A DNA stretch of 64,000 bases, from NCBI GenBank assembly GCA_017621885.1, contig JAGASD010000007.1, forward strand, positions 1-64,000. Direction: 5' to 3'. Source of the stretch: Clostridia bacterium (GTDB lineage Bacteria > Bacillota > Clostridia > Oscillospirales > Acutalibacteraceae). Position 1 is the first letter of the stretch. The number at the start of each line of letters is the position of its first letter. The notes under the pieces are model-generated. The model saw only the letters and a list, made by a program, of their open reading frames with translations, had not been told where the DNA came from and did not search any database. Positions 26,088-34,120 of the stretch are shown piece after piece. The translations under genes were made by a program, and so were the position numbers.

Positions 26088-26741
26088 ATGTTTGATATTG
26101 AAAAGCTTAAATTTGACGAAAAAGGTCTTATACCTGCCATTGTTGTTGATGATGAAAGCGGAGATGTATTGACCCTTGCATATATGAATAAAGAAAGTCT
26201 TACAATTTCATTGGAAAAGAAGCTCACTTGCTTCTGGAGTCGTTCAAGACAAGAGCTCTGGCTTAAAGGTGACACAAGCGGAAATTATCAGCACATCGTG
26301 AGCATTACTGCGGATTGTGATATGGATGCACTTACAGTAAGAGTAAGAAAAGACGGTCCCGCTTGTCACACAGGTGAAAACAGCTGCTTCTTTAATACTG
26401 TTATGGAAAATGAAGAAATTGCCCCTGCATTTTCCGTTGACGGACTTGTTGAAATGCTCAAAGGCAGAAAAACAAATCCGAAAGAAGGCTCATACACAAC
26501 ATATCTTTTCGAAAAGGGAATTGATAAAATCCTCAAAAAGGTTGGAGAGGAATGCACAGAGGTTATAATCGCAGGTAAGGCTGACGATAAAGCAGAAACA
26601 ATTTATGAGATATCCGACCTTATGTATCACGTGCTTGTTCTTATGATTGAAATGGGCATTTCAGTTGATGACATTATGAAAGAGCTTGCTTCAAGACATG
26701 TTATAGACCACAAAATAAAACAAGAAAAAATGACTAATTGA
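26088..26741 (+). CDS. hisI: bifunctional PR-AMP cyclohydrolase / PR-ATP pyrophosphatase
   Basis: The 217-residue HisIE fusion covers steps 2 and 3 of the pathway. The N-terminal HisI domain (about 1-112) has [16 protein letters not shown] and the zinc cysteines in ADCDMDA...GPACHTG. The C-terminal HisE domain (about 120-217) is the all-helical MazG-like pyrophosphatase with [12 protein letters not shown] and the E-xxx-D pair in EISDLMYH. It is last in the operon, and its stop codon is the first base triplet of the palindrome at 26739. Confidence 0.95.
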   Translation: MFDIEKLKFDEKGLIPAIVVDDESGDVLTLAYMNKESLTISLEKKLTCFWSRSRQELWLKGDTSGNYQHIVSITADCDMDALTVRVRKDGPACHTGENSCFFNTVMENEEIAPAFSVDGLVEMLKGRKTNPKEGSYTTYLFEKGIDKILKKVGEECTEVIIAGKADDKAETIYEISDLMYHVLVLMIEMGISVDDIMKELASRHVIDHKIKQEKMTN

Positions 26742-26974
26742 TAGTCATATTTAGCGCAGAAGTTGCCTTTATTCCCCTCGGAGTATCCTTATACACCGTC
26801 GGGTCATAAAAACACCTTCTGCATCTAAATCTGACTATCACTTAAAAAGGTGCATATTCAGCGCAGAAGTTGCCTTTATTCCCCTCGGAGTATCCTTATA
26901 CACCGTCGGGTCACAAAAACGCCTTCTGCATCTAAATCTGACTATCACTTAAAAAGGTGCATGTTTAGTGCAGA
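26739..26974. repeat. palindromic element, two tandem 107-bp copies plus a partial third
   Basis: Copy 1 is a long imperfect palindrome (26739-26840): TGATAGTCA/TGACTATCA, ATTTAG/CTAAAT, GCAGAAG/CTTCTGC and TTTAT/ATAAA around a core CCTCGGAGTA-N6-TACACCGTCGG. Copy 2 repeats it with a 107-bp period (base 26754 equals 26861) but has a different outer left arm. A fragment of a third copy begins near 26967. A relative with the same core lies at 59137-59221. Both families begin at a stop codon. Confidence 0.85.
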
Positions 26975-26986
26975 AGACATAAAAGA

Positions 26987-27023
26987 TGAACTGACTCGGG
27001 TGTATCGAATCAGTTCATTTTTT
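26987..27023. terminator. terminator of the his operon
   Basis: TGAACTGA (26987-26994) pairs with TCAGTTCA (27010-27017) before TTTTTT. It overlaps the end of the converging minus-strand PBP gene. Confidence 0.75.
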
Positions 27024-28604
27024 ATTATTTATATAAATATTCTCCGCAATTTCTTTGAAAACGGGAGCACAATCTCCGCCACCGGAAACACCGTTTTCTT
27101 TTAAAATGCATATTACATATTCGGGGCTTTCGTAAGGGAAGAAGCCGGCAAACCAACAGTATTTAATCTCATTTCCCTGTTCGTCATATTGACCGCTTTG
27201 GGCGGTTGCTGTTTTTGAACAGGAATTAAAAAGTGAAGAAAATGCGCTTTTACCCGTTCCCTCCGTAACAGTTTTTGTAAGGGCGGCTTTGATTGTTGAA
27301 CACGTGCTTTCTTTCAAAACCTTTACGCCCTCGTATTTAAGCTCGGGTGAATATGCACCGGCCTTATCAGTTGCACCTTTTATAAGTGAGGGTTCATTAT
27401 AAATACCGTTATTGCCGATTGTTGCAAATAATGATGCAATTTGCAAAGGTGTTGCGGTGAATTTACCTTGGCCGAAAGCAAAATTACCCACGGCGGCTTC
27501 GCTGTTGAGCTCTGATATTTGCGGTAAAATTCCGCTATCGGTAAAATATCCGTTTCCAAGGTCTGTGTTTTTTCCGAAGCCTAAATTTTCTGCTGTAGTC
27601 AAAAGGCTTCTTGCACCGATTTTTGTTCCAAGCTCGATAAAATAAGGGTTGCAGGAATATGCGAGCGCGGAGCTTAAATCAACAGCCTTGTGCCCCTTTG
27701 TATTACTGCAGTTGAAAATTGTTTTGCTTTTTTCAATACTACCGTTACAAAAATAGTTTTGCATTTCAATTCCGTTTTCTAACGCTGAAACAGCCGTTAC
27801 AACTTTAAAAACAGAGCCTACGGGATAGGCACACAAGGCGCGATTTAGAAAAGGACTGTTTTCATTGTTTATATATTTCGCAATGTTGTTTCTGTCATAA
27901 ACGGGGGTTGAGGCGCAAGCAAGTATTTCACTCGTTTTAACGTCTAAAACAACAGCGGCACCTTTGTCAATGTTACCGTTTCTTAACGCAGTTTCCGTTA
28001 TTTCCTGCATATTTTTGTCAACGGTAAGAACAATGCCGTCCTTGTCGTAATAACCTTCGTTTCTTATTTCAACGGGTTCGTTTAAAAGAATACGTCCAGT
28101 AGCATCTGAATAATAGGCAACACTTAATTTTCCGCCGCTTTCGGTCAGCTGCTTATCAAAATACTTTTCAATACCGCACACACCCTCGCAGTCCGAATCT
28201 GTGTAACCTATCAGATGTAAAGCGGTGTTCGTCGGGTATCTTTCAAAAACCGTAAGGGTTTTTATATCGTTTGTGTTACCGTATATATCGGTCTTTGCAG
28301 GGAGTGCAAGAAAATATCCTTTTATAGCCTTTTCCAAAACGGCTTGCTGTTCATTTTTGCTTTTTAAAAGATTGATTGCGGTGTGCGTCGGTTTCACACA
28401 GGCAACGTAGGTGTAAGCATTGTTTACAAGAGGGTGAAGGCTTCTGTCGTAAATAACTCCTCGTGTTGATGAAATATCTTTAACTCTTAAACCGGGTTGT
28501 GTTGCAACGGTTTGAGGAAATACGGAAAGTGAAAACAGCTTGCCTGTTAATAGCAGAAACAACAGATTTATTGCAAGTGTTAAAGAAAGCATTCTTTTTT
28601 TCAT
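27015..28604 (-). CDS. penicillin-binding transpeptidase (class B PBP, short form)
   Basis: The 529-residue protein has a signal-anchor helix (residues 8-28), a dimerisation/pedestal region beginning at DISSTRGVIYDR, and a transpeptidase domain with Ser264-Val-Phe-Lys267, Ser317-Cys-Asn319 and Lys464-Thr-Ala466. The third motif is KTA rather than the usual KTG. It belongs with PBP2/SpoVD/PbpA-type enzymes that cross-link peptidoglycan, and is at the short end, without PASTA domains. GCG-rich neighbours give no cell-division or sporulation context. It converges on the his operon and diverges from tcdA. Confidence 0.85.
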   Translation of the reverse strand: MKKRMLSLTLAINLLFLLLTGKLFSLSVFPQTVATQPGLRVKDISSTRGVIYDRSLHPLVNNAYTYVACVKPTHTAINLLKSKNEQQAVLEKAIKGYFLALPAKTDIYGNTNDIKTLTVFERYPTNTALHLIGYTDSDCEGVCGIEKYFDKQLTESGGKLSVAYYSDATGRILLNEPVEIRNEGYYDKDGIVLTVDKNMQEITETALRNGNIDKGAAVVLDVKTSEILACASTPVYDRNNIAKYINNENSPFLNRALCAYPVGSVFKVVTAVSALENGIEMQNYFCNGSIEKSKTIFNCSNTKGHKAVDLSSALAYSCNPYFIELGTKIGARSLLTTAENLGFGKNTDLGNGYFTDSGILPQISELNSEAAVGNFAFGQGKFTATPLQIASLFATIGNNGIYNEPSLIKGATDKAGAYSPELKYEGVKVLKESTCSTIKAALTKTVTEGTGKSAFSSLFNSCSKTATAQSGQYDEQGNEIKYCWFAGFFPYESPEYVICILKENGVSGGGDCAPVFKEIAENIYINNKK

Positions 28605-28642
28605 TTCAAAGTCCTTTTATATATTGTTTTTTAATATATTAT

Positions 28643-28671
28643 TTGACTTTTATTCATTAAATATTTATTAT
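28643..28671 (+). promoter_or_regulatory. promoter of tcdA-yhaM-prmA
   Basis: TTGACT (28643-28648) and TATTAT (28666-28671) with a 17-bp spacer in a very AT-rich gap between divergent genes. Confidence 0.6.
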
Positions 28672-28708
28672 ATTATTATAAGTATGAGAAAATTTATGAG
28701 GTGTAGCC

Positions 28709-29395
28709 GTGAGCGATAGGTTTTCACGTTCTTGCCGTGTTTTCGGTGAAGAGAATATGAAGAGTATTTTTAAATCCCGCGTTATTGTTTTCGGTCTTGG
28801 CGGTGTTGGTGGTGCCGCTGCCGAAGCACTTGCAAGGGCAGGTGTGGGAACACTCGGTATTGTTGATAAAGATACGGTGGATGTTACCAATATAAACCGC
28901 CAGATTATTGCTACGGATAAAACTGTCGGGATGAATAAAACAGATGCCCTTGAAGAGCGTCTTGTAACTATAAATCCGCAGTTGAAAATAAAAAAATATA
29001 ATTTGTTTTACCTCCCCGAAACAGCGGCTCAAATTGATTTGAGTGAATATGATTTTGTTGTTGATTGTATTGACAATGTAACCGCAAAGCTCGAGCTTAT
29101 TGAACGCTGTGAAAAGCTGGGTGTGCCCATTATTTCTTCAATGGGTACGGGTAATAAGCTTCACCCCGAAATGCTTGAAATTGCAGATATTAATAAAACA
29201 AGCGTTTGCCCCCTTGCAAGAGTTATCCGCAGAGAGCTTAAAAACAGGGGTGTAAAAAAGCTTACGGTTGTTTATTCCAAGGAAGAACCTGTAGCCACAG
29301 AGTCACGGATTCCCGGGTCAACATCATTCACTCCGCCCGTGGCAGGTTATCTTATGTGTTCTTACGTAATCAGAAAATTAACAGATATAAAGTGA
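28709..29395 (+). CDS. tcdA: tRNA threonylcarbamoyladenosine dehydratase
   Basis: The 228-residue E1-like enzyme cyclises t6A37 to ct6A in tRNAs reading ANN codons, using ATP. Motifs: RFSRSCRVFGEE at the N-terminus, the nucleotide loop FGLGGVGGAAAEALARAGVG, DKDTVDVTNINRQ, VDCIDNVTAK and the catalytic-Cys region SVCPLARVIRRELKNRG. The start is GTG at 28709 with GAGGTG upstream, preserving the family N-terminus. It heads a three-gene operon with 8-bp and 7-bp gaps. Confidence 0.9.
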   Translation: MSDRFSRSCRVFGEENMKSIFKSRVIVFGLGGVGGAAAEALARAGVGTLGIVDKDTVDVTNINRQIIATDKTVGMNKTDALEERLVTINPQLKIKKYNLFYLPETAAQIDLSEYDFVVDCIDNVTAKLELIERCEKLGVPIISSMGTGNKLHPEMLEIADINKTSVCPLARVIRRELKNRGVKKLTVVYSKEEPVATESRIPGSTSFTPPVAGYLMCSYVIRKLTDIK

Positions 29396-29403
29396 GGTAT
29401 ATT

Positions 29404-30384
29404 ATGAATTTTACTCCTTGTGAAAAAAACGGTGCTTATGAGGGCTTTGCCCTTGTAAAATCCTGCGATAAAAAGAGTGCAAAAAACGGCACGTTTTACC
29501 TTGATATGGTTTTAGCTGATAAAGACGGTGAAATCTACGCCAAAATGTGGGATTACCGCGAAGAGGTTGTGCCTTTCCCTCAGGTTAACACAGTCGTTAA
29601 AGTAAGGGGAATGCTCCAACAATATAACGGTAATGACCAGTTTATTGTTCAGCGTATGCGCCCCACGGTCGCTGAAGATAACATCAGTATGACTGATTAT
29701 GTGAAGTCTGCCGATTGCGAAGGCGACGTGATGCTCAATGCAATTTATGAAACAGTAAATGCTTTCGTTGACGAAGATATTAAAAAAGTTGTTTTGAGTA
29801 TGCTCCAAGATAATAAAGAAAAAATACTCACATTCCCTGCGGCTGAAAAATTACACCACGCAATGATGGGCGGTCTTCTTTATCACACACTTTCAATGCT
29901 CAAGCTCGCGCAGTGTGTAAGCAGTATTTACTCTTGCATTGATAAAGACCTGCTTTATTCGGGCGTTATTCTTCACGATATTGCTAAAATGCGTGAATAC
30001 ACCCTCAACGATGCAGGTGTTATTGACGGTCACACGGTTGAGGGAATCCTTTTGGGACACCTTGTAATGGGTGCAGAGGATGTTGGCAGAAAATGTGATG
30101 AATTGGGTATTCCTGCTGAGAAAAAATATCTTCTTCAGCATATGATTGCTTCACATCACGGCAAGCCCGAGTTCGGTGCGGCTGTCCGTCCCGGATTTAT
30201 TGAAGCTGAGGTTCTTTCACAAATTGACTTGCTTGATGCAAATATGTATGAAATGGCAGATGCGGTGAAGGATGTTAAGCCCGGTGAATTTACAGGCAGA
30301 CTGTGGATGCTTGATAACAGAAGACTTTATAACCACGGCAGAGTGGACGTACAGCCCCAGGCAAATCTTATTGACGGAGAATAA
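29404..30384 (+). CDS. yhaM: 3'-5' exoribonuclease YhaM family protein
   Basis: The 326-residue protein pairs an N-terminal OB-fold nucleic-acid-binding domain (about 5-95, ending QQYNGNDQFIVQRMRP) with a C-terminal HD domain (about 125-310). The HD motif is LHDIAKMREY, with metal histidines in HHAMMGGLLYHT and IASHHGKPEFG. YhaM degrades short RNAs and ssDNA from the 3' end. ATG 29404 follows GAGGT; the longer frame overlaps tcdA without support. Confidence 0.9.
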   Translation: MNFTPCEKNGAYEGFALVKSCDKKSAKNGTFYLDMVLADKDGEIYAKMWDYREEVVPFPQVNTVVKVRGMLQQYNGNDQFIVQRMRPTVAEDNISMTDYVKSADCEGDVMLNAIYETVNAFVDEDIKKVVLSMLQDNKEKILTFPAAEKLHHAMMGGLLYHTLSMLKLAQCVSSIYSCIDKDLLYSGVILHDIAKMREYTLNDAGVIDGHTVEGILLGHLVMGAEDVGRKCDELGIPAEKKYLLQHMIASHHGKPEFGAAVRPGFIEAEVLSQIDLLDANMYEMADAVKDVKPGEFTGRLWMLDNRRLYNHGRVDVQPQANLIDGE

Positions 30385-30391
30385 TGATAAT

Positions 30392-31315
30392 ATGGATTAT
30401 ACAGAGTTGAAAATTTTTGTTCCCACAAAATATACAGATGAAGCATCAAATATTGCAATTATGACCGTGCCCTACGGTATTTATATTGAAGATTACAGCC
30501 AGCTTGAAAGAGAGGCTTGGGAAATAGCACACATTGACCTTATTGATGAGGATTTGCTTAAAAAGAACAGGGAAGAGTCAGTTATACACATTTATCTTCC
30601 CGAGGGTAATAACCCTGCCGAGGCAATCTCTTTCCTCTCAGAAAGATTTGAAGCTGAAAATATTCCCTTTAAGCTTGAAACAGGGGAGTGCAAAGAAGAT
30701 GATTGGGCAAATAACTGGAAAAAATATTTTAAGCCGTTCCCCGTTGGAAACCGTCTTTTTATCCGCCCGATATGGGTTGATGAATATGACAGCGGCGACA
30801 GAGCAGTTATAAATATTGAGCCGGGTGCCGCTTTCGGTACGGGTAACCACGAAACAACACGTCTTTGTCTTGAAGTGCTTGATGAATACGTGAAGAAGGA
30901 TGATACAATTCTTGACATCGGTTGCGGCAGCGGTATTCTCGCCATTGCAGGTATGCTTCTTGGTGCAAAAGAAGGCTTCGGTGTGGATATTGATGAGGTT
31001 GCCGTTAAAACTGCAAAAGAAAACGGGAAAATGAACGATTTTTCAGAGCCGGAGCTTACGTTTGTGTGCGGTGACCTTGATGATAAGGTGACAAAACAAT
31101 ATAACGTTGTTGTTGCAAACATTGTTGCGGATATTATTAAGCTTTTCAGCACCCGTGTAGGTAAATATATGCTTCCCGATGCAAAGTTTATTGCCTCAGG
31201 TATTATCGACACACGCGCAGATGAAGTGTGCGAAGCCTTAGAAAGTGCAGGACTTAAAATTCTCAGACGAATTGAGAAAAACGGATGGGTATGCCTTGTT
31301 TGTGAACAAGAATAA
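30392..31315 (+). CDS. prmA: ribosomal protein L11 methyltransferase
   Basis: The 307-residue SAM-dependent enzyme trimethylates L11. The N-terminal substrate-recognition domain (1-110) is followed by the characteristic EPGAAFGTGNHETTRLCLE, the SAM site DIGCGSGILAIAG and the catalytic-loop motif VVANIVADII. The length is normal. ATG 30392 with ACGGAGA upstream gives the standard N-terminus, while the open frame runs back to 30272 within yhaM. Confidence 0.95.
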   Translation: MDYTELKIFVPTKYTDEASNIAIMTVPYGIYIEDYSQLEREAWEIAHIDLIDEDLLKKNREESVIHIYLPEGNNPAEAISFLSERFEAENIPFKLETGECKEDDWANNWKKYFKPFPVGNRLFIRPIWVDEYDSGDRAVINIEPGAAFGTGNHETTRLCLEVLDEYVKKDDTILDIGCGSGILAIAGMLLGAKEGFGVDIDEVAVKTAKENGKMNDFSEPELTFVCGDLDDKVTKQYNVVVANIVADIIKLFSTRVGKYMLPDAKFIASGIIDTRADEVCEALESAGLKILRRIEKNGWVCLVCEQE

Positions 31316-31334
31316 GTATTTTTGCGTATAAGTG

Positions 31335-31366
31335 AAAAGAGAGCGACCCTTTGGTTGCTCTCTTTT
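31335..31366. terminator. terminator of the tcdA operon
   Basis: AAAAGAGAGCGACC (31335-31348) pairs with GGTTGCTCTCTTTT (31353-31366), loop CTTT. Confidence 0.85.
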
Positions 31367-31408
31367 ACTGTGTTTTAAACGTGAATTGATTTTTCTTTTT
31401 TTGGATAA

Positions 31409-31920
31409 TTAAAAATAAAGCGCAACGGGACCGTAAAGTCCGCCTGAAACGAAGTCTTTTGCAAAATTCATCTCCGCTTCAAAATAGGGGGATAACTCGT
31501 TGATGCTCCACTTATCGAAATAATCGGTGTGAGTATACCAATTTGCTGATGTATTAGTTACAACTATTTTCAGAGTGTTGTTTTTATCGAGTGCACCTGA
31601 AGAAATTTTAAATTTGTACGGAGGCATCAATATTGCTCCCAGAGGCTTATCATTGAGGTGCACGCAAGCCGTAAAATGTACGTCGCCAAGGTCTATTTCG
31701 GCTTCTTTTCCGATTTTTTCATCGGGGAGAGTGAAGCTCGCTTCATAAACACAGCTTCCTGAATAATCGCTACCAATCAGATACGACCAATCACCGAGGT
31801 TAACAGGAACAGCTTTGTCGGAATGTTTTATGCTTTCAAAGCCATTTTCGTTACAAATGAGCTCAATTTATTTTTTAAGGTAAAAGCGGTTATATCAAAT
31901 TTGTCATTGTTTTTCATCAT
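31409..31920 (-). pseudogene. remnant of a large glycoside hydrolase, C-terminal beta domain
   Basis: About 170 codons remain, ending in SGGLYGPVALYF. The text (LGDWSYL, YSGSCVYEASF, HLNDKPLGAILMPPYKF, LKIVVTNT) is the C-terminal jelly-roll of GH2/GH106-like alpha-rhamnosidase or related glycosidases. Reading back from 31409, the frame hits a stop near 31866-31877 in an A/T homopolymer, while the +1 frame continues to ATG 31917/31920. So there is at least one frameshift, and the catalytic part is missing. I would not annotate the 84-codon ORF (31409-31663) as a gene. Confidence 0.65.
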
Positions 31921-32048
31921 TCAATCATCCTCGGGATTTTAGATAGTTGCATTGTATCTGTTCTGTTTTTTCAATCGGTTTATAAATAATTATAAAGCAA
32001 TAACCATTAATGTATAAAGCACCGCCGGTGCGATTATGCGATTAATTG

Positions 32049-32082
32049 AAAAAAGACCTCGTCTGATGACAAGGTCTTTTTC
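32049..32082. terminator. terminator of tRNA-Leu
   Basis: GACCTCGTC and GACAAGGTC with flanking A5/T5 tracts, immediately 3' of the minus-strand tRNA. Confidence 0.8.
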
Positions 32083-32083
32083 G

Positions 32084-32170
32084 TGGTGCCGGTGACCGGA
32101 CTTGAACCGGTACGATGTTGCCACCGAGGGATTTTAAGTCCCTTGCGTCTGCCTATTCCGCCACACCGGC
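32084..32170 (-). tRNA. tRNA-Leu(TAA)
   Basis: An 87-nt class II tRNA: acceptor GCCGGTG/CACCGGC, D-arm beginning TGGCGGAATAGGCAGACGC, anticodon loop CTTAAAA with anticodon TAA, long variable arm TCGGTGGCAACATCGT, T-loop GTTCAAGTC, discriminator A and encoded CCA. Confidence 0.96.
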
Positions 32171-32181
32171 ACAGCTATTAA

Positions 32182-32210
32182 ATTATAATCTTAACTGCAC
32201 CGATTGTCAA
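32182..32210 (-). promoter_or_regulatory. promoter of tRNA-Leu
   Basis: Minus strand TTGACA (32210-32205) and TATAAT (32187-32182), both consensus, 17-bp spacer, 12 nt upstream of the tRNA. Confidence 0.85.
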
Positions 32211-32301
32211 GTTGTTTTTTGGAAAAATCCGTGCGGTATTAATTTTTATTTTGAAACTTGATTTTTTATGATATTACAATGTTATCATTTTTATAAATAT
32301 A

Positions 32302-32331
32302 TTGAAAAAATGCAAACTGTTGTGATATACT
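32302..32331 (+). promoter_or_regulatory. promoter of the lipoprotein leader
   Basis: TTGAAA (32302-32307) and TATACT (32326-32331), 18-bp spacer. The untranslated leader would be about 240 nt. Confidence 0.6.
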
Positions 32332-32337
32332 AATTGT

Positions 32338-32560
32338 GCCAAACGAACTTAATAAACAGAAATCAAGGGGATATTTTATCTTTTTTTACGGGATAATTAT
32401 ACCTTTATTTCGTCATAATATCTTTGAATTTGTAAAAAACGCAAATCCCATTAGATATTATGGCTTGGATTATTATCCCCATTCTGTTTAAGTTTGTTTG
32501 GCGACAATCGGAGTTTGCGTTTTATGTGCGTTAACTTCGGTTGGCGCACTTTTTTATTTT
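32338..32560 (+). promoter_or_regulatory. structured 5' leader with terminator, candidate riboswitch
   Basis: The leader can form nested helices: GGGGATA (from ~32377) with TATCCCC (~32474-32480), CATAATATCT (~32415) with AGATATTATG (~32453), and ATTTG with CAAAT inside. AAAACGCAAA (~32437) complements TTTGCGTTTT (~32513). The latter overlaps the flank of a terminator made of GTGCG...CGCAC with a TTTTTT run at ~32549. Mutually exclusive pairing next to a terminator suggests a regulated attenuator. I do not recognise a known riboswitch class. Confidence 0.5.
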
Positions 32561-32580
32561 GTAAATAAGGATGGGGAAGT

Positions 32581-33507
32581 ATGATTTTTAAAAGAGTTTT
32601 ATGTTTTTTGTTAATTATCAGTTTTGTTGTAACATTGAATGCTTGCGGATGTGAGCATGAGTGGACGGAGGCAACCTGCGAAGCACCTAAGACTTGTAAA
32701 CTTTGCGGAGATACAGAAGGCGAATTAGGTGAGCACGATTTTGCAGACCCTAATTGTGTTACCCCTAAAAAATGTAAGGTTTGCGGTACAGTTGAAGGGG
32801 AGGTATTGGGGCACAACTTTGCAGAGGCTGACTGTGTAACCCCTAAGAAGTGCAAAACTTGTGGTGTGATCGAAGGTGAAGCATTAGGACATGATTTTTC
32901 TGAAGCGGATTGTGATACACCTAAAATGTGTGTCGTGTGCGGTACGACTGTGGGGACAGCGTTAGGACATAATTATACGTCCGGTTATTGCGAACGCTGT
33001 GGGTCACCAGATCCTGATTACCAAGCTTTACATGATTATGGTTTTAGCAATATGAATGGTATGAATGTTTGGTTGGAACTTTCAACTTATTACTTATATG
33101 ATTTTGAAAAAAATTGTGTTTATTATGATAGTTTTAGTTTCAGTTTCGACTTTCTGGTGTTTAATGACAATTATTTCAGAAGTGGTTCTGCAAAAGGTTC
33201 AGATATCAAAAGAACTTCAAATGTAACACCTGAAATGATTGATTTACATTCAGCCACACCTTACAGAACTGTATCTAATGACGTTATTTCATATAATGGG
33301 TTTGGTGAATGTACAATAACAATCAACAAAAGATATATTGATTCGGATAATTCCTCTATGGTTTTAGAGGTGATTGAAAGCGGTAAAGGAAGAAAATATT
33401 ATGTCCCTGCAGATTTACTCGATTTTTCTACAGTAGAAGCATACAGTACAAGTTCACTCCAAGGAAGTCCTCTTATTCTTACCACATACAAAATCAATTT
33501 CAAATAA
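32581..33507 (+). CDS. lipoprotein with Cys-rich zinc-ribbon-like repeats
   Basis: The 308-residue product has a lipoprotein signal peptide with lipobox LNAC (Cys about residue 22). Four to five ~25-residue repeats follow (about 24-145) of the form ADCxTPKxCxxCGxxxGxxLGHxF. Each supplies two or three cysteines and a histidine, as in treble-clef or zinc-ribbon surface repeats found in clostridial proteins. The C-terminal ~160 residues form an unrecognised domain. It is outside the membrane, and metal binding is inferred. The start follows GGGGAAG. Expression probably depends on the structured leader upstream. Confidence 0.7.
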   Translation: MIFKRVLCFLLIISFVVTLNACGCEHEWTEATCEAPKTCKLCGDTEGELGEHDFADPNCVTPKKCKVCGTVEGEVLGHNFAEADCVTPKKCKTCGVIEGEALGHDFSEADCDTPKMCVVCGTTVGTALGHNYTSGYCERCGSPDPDYQALHDYGFSNMNGMNVWLELSTYYLYDFEKNCVYYDSFSFSFDFLVFNDNYFRSGSAKGSDIKRTSNVTPEMIDLHSATPYRTVSNDVISYNGFGECTITINKRYIDSDNSSMVLEVIESGKGRKYYVPADLLDFSTVEAYSTSSLQGSPLILTTYKINFK

Positions 33508-33615
33508 TTGTTGTTCGACTTTGGTTTTATTAATGTTGCTATCATCTGTTATTTATGCTAAACTGTTTTTATAAAATTGCTTTAGTTTTTTTGTGTTCAC
33601 ACAGGAGTTGAATAT

Positions 33616-34014
33616 ATGCTTTCAGATGCAGCAGCAACAAGAATTATTTTGTGCTTAATTTTGTTTTTTATTATATTTGTTATAGTTTTGTTGGTGATTG
33701 ATAAGAGAAAAAAGAAGCAGAATAATGACAATTCATCCGAAAAACGGGGCAACCAAATCACGGATGAGGATTTTGAATCAGAGTGCATACCGGATAAAAT
33801 GCGAGTGTCCGTAGTTGACCAATACTGCCGAGTTGAAATGGTCGGAACACGGTCACCGAAATCCGTAGAAATATTCACCGTTGTTTTTGAGACAGATGAA
33901 GGTAAGGTTATTAAATTCGATATGCCTAAGGAGATGTACGATGGTATTGACAAAGGGCAGAGGGGTATTCTTACTGTTTCCAACGGAGAAATTTATAGCT
34001 TCGAGCTTCTGTGA
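33616..34014 (+). CDS. single-pass membrane protein, DUF2500-like
   Basis: The 132-residue protein has one N-terminal membrane helix (about 8-28), a charged linker and a small beta domain (about 60-132). The pattern FxVxFETDEGKVIKFDMPKE followed by IDKGQRGILTVSNGEIYSF resembles the DUF2500/YhhM family of small membrane proteins, whose function is not known. The assignment is by eye. Its last codons are part of a 23-bp tandem duplication. No operon partner is evident. Confidence 0.6.
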   Translation: MLSDAAATRIILCLILFFIIFVIVLLVIDKRKKKQNNDNSSEKRGNQITDEDFESECIPDKMRVSVVDQYCRVEMVGTRSPKSVEIFTVVFETDEGKVIKFDMPKEMYDGIDKGQRGILTVSNGEIYSFELL

Positions 34015-34039
34015 AATATAGCTTCGAGCTTCTGTGAAA
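33994..34039. repeat. 23-bp tandem duplication at a gene end
   Basis: The 23 bases at 33994-34016 are repeated exactly at 34017-34039. The first copy contains the last codons and stop of the preceding gene. The second copy lies after the stop, so the protein is unaffected. Confidence 0.9.
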
Positions 34040-34120
34040 TTTTTATTGAACATTCGGGATAATAGTGATAGAATGAATTTGGTCAGTTTTTGTTGTGAAA
34101 TTGAATTTAGGAGATTTATT

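Noticed and set aside
30592..31212. 206-codon minus-strand ORF over prmA
   Set aside because: It is the Ser/Pro-rich reverse frame of a confidently identified gene.
31409..31663. Annotating the 84-codon ORF as an independent gene
   Set aside because: Homology to a glycosidase C-terminus continues upstream of its first Met and then shifts frame, so it is part of a remnant.
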